From the NCBI GenBank assembly GCA_903910245.1, contig CAIVYX010000339.1, positions 1-5,379 on the forward strand: a DNA stretch of 5,379 nucleotides, in the 5' to 3' direction. A program made the translations under genes and the position numbers. Of this stretch, positions 1 to 5,161 are shown piece after piece. Every line of letters starts with the position of its first letter. Within the stretch, counting starts at the first letter, position 1. Source of the DNA: an uncultured Opitutia bacterium. Its GTDB lineage: Bacteria > Verrucomicrobiota > Verrucomicrobiia > Opitutales > UBA953. The notes beneath the pieces were generated by a model. That model was not told the DNA's origin. It ran no database searches and saw only the letters and a list, made by a program, of their open reading frames with translations.

Positions 1-132
1 ATGCGCACCAAGGGCTGGCGGATGGACTCCACACCGGACGATACCAACCCCGGACAGGTGGTCCGGCCAAAGATCTTCCTCGGTCGCGACTTCACCTTGC
101 CAGAGGTCAAAAACCTCGACAACGGACGCTGA
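1..132 (+). CDS. C-terminal tail of an unidentified protein, possibly LptC/LptA-like
   Basis: The first frame is open from the window edge to a TGA at 130-132 and gives 43 residues ending in KNLDNGR. About four fifths of its codons end in G or C, as in the neighbouring genes, so it looks like real coding sequence. The ATG at base 1 is probably an internal methionine, with the true start lying outside the window. The fragment has no diagnostic motif; it is polar and has no membrane segment. It lies 18 nt upstream of lptB in the same direction. Genes just before lptB in many diderm bacteria encode the periplasmic LPS-transport proteins LptC or LptA, so one of these is the best guess. That assignment rests on position only. 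The coding call is fairly secure; the function is not. Confidence 0.6.
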   Translation: MRTKGWRMDSTPDDTNPGQVVRPKIFLGRDFTLPEVKNLDNGR

Positions 133-150
133 CCGCTTCCTCCTACAAAT

Positions 151-891
151 ATGGCCGAAACGAGTGAGAAGGGCGTCATCCGGGCACAGGCTCTGGCTAA
201 GCATTACGACGCCAAGGTTGCCGTCCAGGACGTCAGCTTGTCGCTGCACGCGGGTGAGATTGTCGGTCTGCTCGGACCTAACGGCGCCGGTAAGACGACC
301 ACCTTCTACATGGTGGTCGGCCTGATTCCGGCCACTCATGGCCGCGTCTTCCTCGACGGACGTAACGTCACCGCCATGCCCATGTGGCAGCGCGCGCGCA
401 ATGGCGTTGGCTATCTTCCGCAGGAGGCTTCCATCTTCCGTAAGCTCACCGTCTGGGAAAACGTGATGGCCGTCGTCGAGACCCTGAACCTCAACGAGCG
501 CGAACGCCGCGATCGCACCGCCCAGCAGCTCACCGAACTCGGCCTGGAGAAGCTGGCGCGCCAACCCGCCTTCACCCTTTCAGGTGGCGAACGTCGCCGG
601 CTGGAGATTGCCCGCGCCCTCGCAACGAATCCGCGTTTCCTCCTGATGGACGAGCCCTTCAGCGGCGTCGACCCGATCTCGGTCGCCGAGGTCCAGTCGA
701 TTATTCGCAAGCTTAAGGCCCGTGGTATCGGTATCCTGATCACTGACCATAACGTACGCGAAACCCTTTCGATTGTGGATCGAGCCTATCTGATTCACCA
801 AGGGCGCGTGCTTGTGTCTGGTACTCCCTCGGAGATCGTCAATAATCCCGAGAGCCGTCGCCACTACCTCGGCGAAAGCTTCAAACTCTGA
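151..891 (+). CDS. lptB: LPS export ABC transporter ATP-binding protein LptB
   Basis: This is the cytoplasmic ATPase of the LptB2FGC complex, which extracts lipopolysaccharide from the inner membrane and pushes it along the Lpt bridge to the outer membrane. The 246-aa protein is a complete single ABC domain: Walker A GPNGAGKT at residues 42-49, Q-loop Gln91 in LPQEASIF, signature LSGGE at 143-147, Walker B FLLMDE at 163-168 with catalytic Glu168, D-loop GVD at 172-174, and switch His200. The stretch GLLGPNGAGKTTTFYMVVG and the FSGVDP after Walker B are characteristic of LptB rather than of other ABC ATPases. Length is normal for the family (about 240 aa), with roughly ten extra N-terminal residues. 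The ATG at 151 is the natural start, although only pyrimidine-rich sequence and no Shine-Dalgarno precedes it, suggesting coupling to the upstream gene (18-nt gap). hprK follows after 4 nt. LptF and LptG are not in this window. Confidence 0.95.
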   Translation: MAETSEKGVIRAQALAKHYDAKVAVQDVSLSLHAGEIVGLLGPNGAGKTTTFYMVVGLIPATHGRVFLDGRNVTAMPMWQRARNGVGYLPQEASIFRKLTVWENVMAVVETLNLNERERRDRTAQQLTELGLEKLARQPAFTLSGGERRRLEIARALATNPRFLLMDEPFSGVDPISVAEVQSIIRKLKARGIGILITDHNVRETLSIVDRAYLIHQGRVLVSGTPSEIVNNPESRRHYLGESFKL

Positions 892-895
892 CGCC

Positions 896-1870
896 ATGTA
901 CGAACCCGCTCCTGATACTCGCCCGGAATCCGTCTCCGTCCGCGAGTTCTTCGAATCCTTCAAGGACATGCTCCAGATGGAGCTCCTTGCCGGTGAACAG
1001 GGCCTCGATAACATGATCGCCGAGAAGTCGCTGAACCGTCCTGCCTTGGCGGTCACGGGCTACTTCAAGGAGTTTGCCAACAAGCGCCTCCAGCTCTTCG
1101 GCGCAGGTGAGATGGCCTATCTCTCCGACCAGACCGCACCCTTGCGCGAGAAGCTGCTGGACGACGTCTTTTCGCGGAAGATTCCAGCCGTGGTCGTCTC
1201 GCGCGGGCTGCCGGTGGATGACCTCCTGCTGCGTATCGCCAACCGCCATTGCGTGCCGCTCATCCGCACGCAGCTCAAGTCCAAGGACTTCTCGGCCGAG
1301 GCCACGGTGCTCCTCGAGGAGAAGTTCGCTCCGCGGACTAACCTTCACGCCACCTTGGTCGATATCAAGGGCGTCGGCGTGCTGCTTCGCGGCGCCTCCG
1401 GCGTCGGTAAGAGCGAATGCGCCCTAGCCCTCATCGAGCGTGGCCACTCCCTCGTCGCCGACGACTTCGTCATCGTGACGCTCATCGGCGACCGCGAGCT
1501 ACAGGGTACTTCCAAGGAGCTCAATCGCGGTTACATGGAGTGTCGGGGCATCGGCATCATCAACGTCGCTTCGATCTTCGGCATCCGTTCCGTCCGCCGC
1601 GAGAAGCGCGTCGACCTTGTGGTCACCTTTGTACTCTGGCAGCCGGGCATGGACGAAGAACGTTCGGGCCTGGAGGTTGAGACCTTCGAGATCCTTGGCC
1701 GCAAGGTGCCGCACATGACGATCCCGGTTCGCCCGGGGCGTGACATGGCCCGCCTCGTCGAGGTCGCCGCCATGGTGCAGGCCCTGCGCGTGATGGGTCA
1801 CGATTCCGCCAAGGAATTCAGCGACCGGCTCATCCAGTTCATGGCTAAGGATAAAAAGGGCGAGGCCTGA
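896..1870 (+). CDS. hprK: HPr kinase/phosphorylase (HprK/P)
   Basis: HprK phosphorylates, and in its phosphorylase mode dephosphorylates, a serine of the phosphocarrier HPr (or an HPr-like protein), linking carbon and energy state to regulation. The protein has 324 aa, the usual size being about 310-330. The N-terminal regulatory domain covers roughly residues 12-140 and includes RPALAVTGYF and the RLQLFG region typical of the family. The C-terminal catalytic domain has the conserved His151 before the P-loop, Walker A GASGVGKSE at 166-174, VADD (Asp189, Asp190) at 187-190, the HprK signature ECRGIGIINV at 215-224 (Cys216 where Val or Ile is common), and the C-terminal PVRPGRDMARLVEVAAM at 277-293. 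The ATG at 896 is chosen because SVSVREFF at residues 12-19 then sits near the N terminus as in characterised homologues; an in-frame ATG at 812 would lie inside lptB. No Shine-Dalgarno is visible, and the 4-nt gap after lptB suggests translational coupling. No HPr or EIIA gene lies in the window. Confidence 0.95.
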   Translation: MYEPAPDTRPESVSVREFFESFKDMLQMELLAGEQGLDNMIAEKSLNRPALAVTGYFKEFANKRLQLFGAGEMAYLSDQTAPLREKLLDDVFSRKIPAVVVSRGLPVDDLLLRIANRHCVPLIRTQLKSKDFSAEATVLLEEKFAPRTNLHATLVDIKGVGVLLRGASGVGKSECALALIERGHSLVADDFVIVTLIGDRELQGTSKELNRGYMECRGIGIINVASIFGIRSVRREKRVDLVVTFVLWQPGMDEERSGLEVETFEILGRKVPHMTIPVRPGRDMARLVEVAAMVQALRVMGHDSAKEFSDRLIQFMAKDKKGEA

Positions 1871-1875
1871 GGCCT
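1862..1875. repeat. Tandem GAGGCCT x2 at the hprK stop, able to form a short hairpin
   Basis: Two adjacent copies of GAGGCCT occupy 1862-1868 and 1869-1875. Because AGGCC and GGCCT are complementary, 1863-1867 can pair with 1871-1875, leaving the hprK stop codon TGA (1868-1870) as a 3-nt loop; a G-U pair could extend the stem on the rightward transcript. The site is the junction between the convergent hprK and the leftward unknown gene. It could serve as a minimal bidirectional terminator, but the stem is only 5-6 bp and no U-tract follows on either strand, so the repeat is certain and the function is doubtful. Confidence 0.35.
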
Positions 1876-2534
1876 TACTTCTTCTTACCGTCCCAGCGAC
1901 AGTCGGCCATCACGCGGAGGCAGATTTCGCGGAGGTCGAATAGCGTCGACTCGATATCCTGTGCGGTTTCGGCGGCCGAGAGGCGCGCTCCGCTCGGGAT
2001 ACTCGCGGTCAGTCCGATCGAATAGTTGATGGCGGCCAGGGCACGCTTCATGTGCACGAGTGCGAGGGGCAGGTCGCCCGTGTCGGTGGCGTTGATCGCC
2101 ATCACCATCTGGTGCTGCGCATCCCAGAAGGACAGCATGATGTTGGCCGAATCGACTGCGGTGATCTGCGGGCCGGCGACGGTACACAGGCGATGGAAAG
2201 AATGCGTGAGCTGCAGGCAGAGCGCACGGGACACTACGTAGACCGGGTGCTGGTGGATGCAGTAGGGTAGGTCGGGGCCTTCTTCGTCCGCGTCGTTCAC
2301 TTCCTCTGGGCCGTCGCCGGGAGCCCAGTCCGCATTTTCCCAGCCCATGCGGCGGGCGCTGATGTCGAGACGGTCAGGGAGGTCCTTGACCTCGGTGTAG
2401 TAGGAAAGGAAGCGACCGACCTCGAGGTCGTTGCGCTGGAGGTAGCCAGCCCAGTCGGCTTCGCCCCAAGAGGCATTGCCGGAACCTTCGAAGTCGCCCT
2501 GGGGGTGGTCGCCATCGTCCATAGGGTCTATCAT
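1875..2534 (-). CDS. Conserved-looking hypothetical protein, 219 aa
   Basis: I do not recognise this protein. It is a full-length open frame with G/C-rich third positions like its neighbours, and it fills the space between two secure genes, so it is probably real. The first 25 residues are acidic and glycine-rich and look disordered. A Trp/Tyr-rich stretch follows (WGEADWAGYLQRNDLEVGRF, 23-42), then an acidic linker at about 72-89. Residues 98-175 and 185-212 look mostly alpha-helical. Cysteines are at 91, 106, 117, 205 and 212, without a clear metal-binding spacing. There is no signal peptide or membrane segment, so it is probably cytosolic, and it ends in KKK. The start at 2534 is preceded by GGGGGA about 10 nt upstream, a weak ribosome-binding site; Met5 (2522) is an alternative. 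It converges on hprK with a 4-nt gap and diverges from trpD, so it appears to be a single-gene unit. No function is proposed. Confidence 0.75.
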   Translation of the reverse strand: MIDPMDDGDHPQGDFEGSGNASWGEADWAGYLQRNDLEVGRFLSYYTEVKDLPDRLDISARRMGWENADWAPGDGPEEVNDADEEGPDLPYCIHQHPVYVVSRALCLQLTHSFHRLCTVAGPQITAVDSANIMLSFWDAQHQMVMAINATDTGDLPLALVHMKRALAAINYSIGLTASIPSGARLSAAETAQDIESTLFDLREICLRVMADCRWDGKKK

Positions 2535-2613
2535 TAGGTGCTTTTCCCCCGTTGCAAACCCCTTGTGGCGAAAATGCCCTTGTCCCGCACGCCCTGAACG
2601 TGGCTAATCCGGC
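2535..2613. promoter_or_regulatory. Divergent spacer between the unknown gene and trpD
   Basis: These 79 bp must contain the start signals for two divergent genes. I see no strong sigma-70 promoter. The best rightward candidate is TTGTCC (2580-2585), a 17-nt spacer and GCTAAT (2603-2608), each box matching 4 of 6 consensus bases; it would start transcription almost at the trpD ATG. A direct repeat CCCTTGT occurs at 2560-2566 and 2577-2583, with a 17-bp period. There is no Trp-codon leader peptide and no attenuator hairpin, so classic trp attenuation is not supported. Confidence 0.3.
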
Positions 2614-3660
2614 ATGGCCACGGACCTTTCTGCCCTGACTGCCGCGCTGACGGCCGGACGCGACCTCGCTCCGGACGAAGCCGCTGCTGCGGCTTCGGCG
2701 ATGGCGGACGCACAGGTCGCGGACGTGGCCAAGGAAGCCTTCTTGCTGGCGCTGGCGCTCAAGGGCGAGACCGCCGCCGAAGTCACCGGCTTCGCTAAGA
2801 CCTACCGGGCGCTCGCGCGTCGCACTGATTTCGGTGACTGGCCGACGAAGGGCATCGATATCGTGGGCACGGGCGGCGACCGCTCCGGCAGTTTCAATAT
2901 CTCGTCAGCGAGCGCGCTCATCGTGGCCGCCGACGGCGTGCCGGTGCTCAAACATGGTAACCGCTCGATCACTTCGAAGTCGGGTAGCGCAGATTTTCTG
3001 GCCGGACTCGGCGTGGTCCTCGAGGCCACGGACGGGCAGCTGCTCCGCGGCCTCGTTCACGCAAACTTCTGTTACCTCTACGCCCCGGCGTTCCATCCAG
3101 CCTTCAAGGCCGTCCTCGGGGTGCGTAAGAAGATCGCCGAAAGCGGCACGAAGACCGTCTTCAACGTCCTCGGCCCGCTCATCAATCCGGCTCAGCCAGC
3201 GCACATGGTTGTCGGCGTCTACGATGAACGCTGGGTCGAGCCGCTCGCGGCCACGCTTGGCGAACTCGGTGTGAAGCGCGGACTCGTGACGCATTCCCGC
3301 GCGGGCGGCGGTATGGATGAGATCACCACGGCCGGTGAAGTGCGTGTGCGCGGCTGCGGCGAACTCGCCTCTGTCGACGCCGTCTGGCTGCCCGGTGATT
3401 TCGGTTTCAAATCCTGCACGGTCGCTGACCTGCGCGGCGGTACGCCCGAAGAGAACATTGCGATGTTCAGCGACTTACTTGTTGGCGGAGTTTCCGACGG
3501 CCTTATGGACACGCTGTGCCTCAGCGCCGGTGCGTCGTTGTGGGTCGCGGGCAAGGCGACGGATCCGGCGGCAGGCGCCCAGCGGGCGCGCGAAATCATC
3601 CTCGGGGGCGAACTGCGCGAGGAAGCGCGTCGTCTGCGCGAGGCTTATCGGGCCGACTGA
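2614..3660 (+). CDS. trpD: Anthranilate phosphoribosyltransferase TrpD
   Basis: TrpD transfers the phosphoribosyl group of PRPP to anthranilate, the second committed step of tryptophan synthesis, in the cytoplasm. The 348-aa length is typical. The N-terminal helical domain (about 1-70) includes FLLALALKGETAAEV. The PRPP site is GTGGD at 85-89, followed by NISSASA at 95-101; KHGNRS at 113-118 is the next conserved block. The anthranilate side includes APAFHPA (157-163) and Arg171 in GVRKK. The metal-binding acidic pair is Asp235-Glu236 in GGGMDE. FNVLGPLINPA (183-193) is the family block before the C-terminal alpha/beta part. The ATG at 2614 places the first helix as in homologues; no Shine-Dalgarno precedes it. 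The gene stands alone, with no other trp gene in the window, so the pathway is dispersed here. Its last 16 bp overlap the 3' end of waaA on the other strand. The MDE context distinguishes it from more distant TrpD-like proteins. Confidence 0.96.
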   Translation: MATDLSALTAALTAGRDLAPDEAAAAASAMADAQVADVAKEAFLLALALKGETAAEVTGFAKTYRALARRTDFGDWPTKGIDIVGTGGDRSGSFNISSASALIVAADGVPVLKHGNRSITSKSGSADFLAGLGVVLEATDGQLLRGLVHANFCYLYAPAFHPAFKAVLGVRKKIAESGTKTVFNVLGPLINPAQPAHMVVGVYDERWVEPLAATLGELGVKRGLVTHSRAGGGMDEITTAGEVRVRGCGELASVDAVWLPGDFGFKSCTVADLRGGTPEENIAMFSDLLVGGVSDGLMDTLCLSAGASLWVAGKATDPAAGAQRAREIILGGELREEARRLREAYRAD

Positions 3661-4937
3661 TCATCCCGCAGTAACGCCAGGGTGCGCTCGGTCGCGCCAC
3701 GGTTACCCTGATGCCAGGCCGCGCCGTTACGGCCCATCTCGTCGCGTTCCGCGGCGTCTTGGGCGAGCCGGGCGAGTTGGGCGGCCAGTTCGGACGCGTC
3801 CTTGGCCTTGATCGCCGCCTTCGCCTGTTCGAGTCCGCGGCAGATGTCGCGGAAGTTGGACATATGCGGTCCGTAGACGATGGCGACGCCAGCAGCGGCG
3901 CATTCGACGGGCGTCTGGCCACCTTCGTGCGGAGGGAGGCTCTTGCCGCAGAAAGCGAGGTCCGCCGCGCGGGTGAGGCGGCGGAGTTCGCCCGTGGTGT
4001 CAGCGAGGTGGATAATCGTGTCGGCGGGCGCCACGGCGCCGCCGGTGGATCGTTGGTGCCACGCGAGCCCGCTGGCGCTGGCTTCAGTGGCGACTTCGGC
4101 GCGGCGTTCGGAGTGACGCGGGACGAGCAGGAGACGCACATCGCGACCGTCGTCGCGCAGTTCGCGCACGCAGCGAATCAGCAAAGTCTCTTCACCTTTC
4201 CAGGTGGACGAGCCGAGCAGCACCACTGTGCGTGGGTCGGAGCCGAAGCCGAGTTCGGTGCGCAGCTGCGAACGTTCGTCGGTGGACATCGGCGCATCGC
4301 TGGCGACATCGAACTTGATGTTGCCCGTGAGCGTCGCGGTGAGCCCCAGTTCGCGGAACCGGCGCACATCCTCCTCGCTGCCCGCGGCAATCTTCCGGAA
4401 ATGGCTGAGCACATACGCGGAGAGTTGGGGGAAACGCTGGTGGCGGGCGAAGGACTTGTCGGAGATGCGGCCGTTGATCAGGGTGGCGGGGACGCCGCGG
4501 GCTCGGGCCTGGGCGAGATGTTCGGGCCAGAGTTCGCCTTCGACGAGGATGACGGCGTCCGGACTGATGCGACGCCAGGCGAGGGCGCTGCAGGGCCAGA
4601 GGTCGGTCGGGAAGATGCCGATACGGTCGGCGACATCGGCGTAGCGATCTAGGGCCAGCCGGTAGCCCGTGCTGGTGGTGGTCGTTAGGATGATCTCGGC
4701 CGTGCCCGTGGCCTTGAGTTGGCGGAGCAGTGGGCCGATGGCCTCCATTTCACCCACCGAGACCGCCTGGATCCAATAACGGGACTTTCCGGGGATCTTA
4801 GGCCCTAGTTGCGGGAAAAAGCCCAGTCTTTGGCTGAAACCTGTGCCATAACCCCCGCGGCGTAGCATCCGCCAGATATAGTATGGGAGGGCCGGGATTA
4901 GCAGCAGCGGGAAGAGTATCCGGTAGGCCCAAGACAT
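3645..4937 (-). CDS. waaA: 3-deoxy-D-manno-octulosonic acid (Kdo) transferase WaaA
   Basis: WaaA (KdtA, family GT30) transfers Kdo from CMP-Kdo to the lipid A precursor at the inner face of the inner membrane. The 430-aa form begins MSWAYRILFPLLLIPALPYY, whose hydrophobic residues 3-20 form the usual N-terminal membrane anchor. Family landmarks: AVSVGE at 58-63 with the catalytic Glu63, TTTTSTGY (85-92), EGELWP (133-138), NGRISD (155-160), TGNIKFD (204-210), SSTWKGEE (243-250), PRHSERR (273-279) and GGQTPVE (339-345) followed by YGPHMSNF (355-362). The block around 339-345 is more often GGHNxLEP, so this is a variant. An in-frame ATG at 5045 would add 36 Arg/Pro-rich residues with no family counterpart; 4937 is preferred although it has no clear Shine-Dalgarno. 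The whether-mono-or-bifunctional question cannot be settled by eye. The gene is divergent from rpsB and overlaps trpD tail to tail by 16 bp. Confidence 0.94.
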   Translation of the reverse strand: MSWAYRILFPLLLIPALPYYIWRMLRRGGYGTGFSQRLGFFPQLGPKIPGKSRYWIQAVSVGEMEAIGPLLRQLKATGTAEIILTTTTSTGYRLALDRYADVADRIGIFPTDLWPCSALAWRRISPDAVILVEGELWPEHLAQARARGVPATLINGRISDKSFARHQRFPQLSAYVLSHFRKIAAGSEEDVRRFRELGLTATLTGNIKFDVASDAPMSTDERSQLRTELGFGSDPRTVVLLGSSTWKGEETLLIRCVRELRDDGRDVRLLLVPRHSERRAEVATEASASGLAWHQRSTGGAVAPADTIIHLADTTGELRRLTRAADLAFCGKSLPPHEGGQTPVECAAAGVAIVYGPHMSNFRDICRGLEQAKAAIKAKDASELAAQLARLAQDAAERDEMGRNGAAWHQGNRGATERTLALLRDDQSAR

Positions 4938-4980
4938 CGCGTTGCGCCGACCGTGCGGAGTGTGGGGTGGTCTGTCAGTT

Positions 4981-4998
4981 CCAAAGGAGCCTCTTTGG
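4981..4998. other. Perfect 6-bp inverted repeat in the waaA/rpsB spacer
   Basis: CCAAAG (4981-4986) and CTTTGG (4993-4998) are exact reverse complements separated by GAGCCT. On the leftward strand the structure would lie in the waaA 5' leader, its near edge 43 nt before the start codon. On the rightward strand it is followed by GCTGATTTTCCC, with only a four-T run. It may be a regulator-binding palindrome or a leader hairpin. A true terminator is unlikely because both genes point away from it. Confidence 0.35.
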
Positions 4999-5120
4999 GC
5001 TGATTTTCCCGCTTGCACCAATCGAGCAGGGGTGTTTGAACCCACTTTCCTCGTTTGTAGCGACCGCAGATTGCTACGGACATAAAACCAAAAAACCAGT
5101 CAGTCCACCCTGATCCAATG

Positions 5121-5152
5121 TCCCCTCCTTCTGCAGGAAAAGGGATACGGAG
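5121..5152 (+). promoter_or_regulatory. rpsB leader fold and ribosome-binding site
   Basis: GGAG at 5149-5152, 9 nt before the rpsB ATG, is the clearest Shine-Dalgarno in the window. Just upstream, TCCC (5121-5124) can pair with GGGA (5142-5145) and TCCT (5126-5129) with AGGA (5135-5138), giving an 8-bp hairpin with bulges C5125 and AAA 5139-5141 and a 5-nt loop. In an alternative pairing, CTCC (5125-5128) is complementary to GGAG (5149-5152) and would hide the ribosome-binding site. Pairings were read by eye; no folding energy was computed. S2 is known to control its own operon in several bacteria, so a regulatory leader is plausible but unproven. Confidence 0.4.
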
Positions 5153-5161
5153 CCAAAATAT

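Larger units (their letters stand above)
4938..5161. promoter_or_regulatory. 224-bp divergent spacer between waaA and rpsB
   Basis: This is the longest non-coding stretch in the window and has visibly lower G+C than the genes around it, including an A-rich tract at about 5081-5095. It must hold the promoters and leaders of both waaA (leftward) and rpsB (rightward). I found no convincing -35/-10 pair for either; CATAAA at 5081-5086 is a possible rightward -10 but has no well-spaced -35. Several frames stay open across it, but their codons lack the strong G/C third-position preference of the real genes, and none resembles a known protein. A hairpin at 4981-4998 and a folded rpsB leader at 5121-5152 are listed separately. 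Confidence 0.5.

Noticed and set aside
812..895. Upstream in-frame ATG that would lengthen HprK by 28 residues
   Set aside because: It lies inside lptB, the added residues have no family counterpart, and the N-terminal HprK domain begins normally just after the ATG at 896.
2574..2597. Seven-codon upstream ORF before trpD as a trp attenuation leader
   Set aside because: It encodes MPLSRTP with no Trp codon, has no ribosome-binding site and is followed by no attenuator hairpin.
3711..4652. 313-aa open frame on the plus strand opposite waaA
   Set aside because: It is antisense to a secure gene, its glycine/alanine/glutamate-rich composition is what mirror frames of high-G+C genes give, and it shows no family motif.
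4993..5010. Intrinsic terminator reading rightward at the 4981-4998 hairpin
   Set aside because: The stem is short and A/T-rich, only four T follow at a distance, and no gene reads into it from the left on the plus strand.
4938..5045. 36-residue N-terminal extension of WaaA
   Set aside because: The segment is Arg/Pro-rich and its codons do not show the G/C third-position bias; the membrane anchor typical of the family begins directly after the Met at 4937.
5028..5047. tRNA T-arm-like sequence (GGGTTCAAAC on the minus strand) in the waaA/rpsB spacer
   Set aside because: The flanking bases do not form a proper 5-bp T stem, and no acceptor, D or anticodon arms can be assembled around it.
4898..5083. 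61-aa leftward frame starting at an ATG at 5083 and running into waaA
   Set aside because: It has no ribosome-binding site, weak third-position bias and no recognisable motif, and it overlaps the waaA start by 40 nt in another frame. A real small gene cannot be fully excluded.
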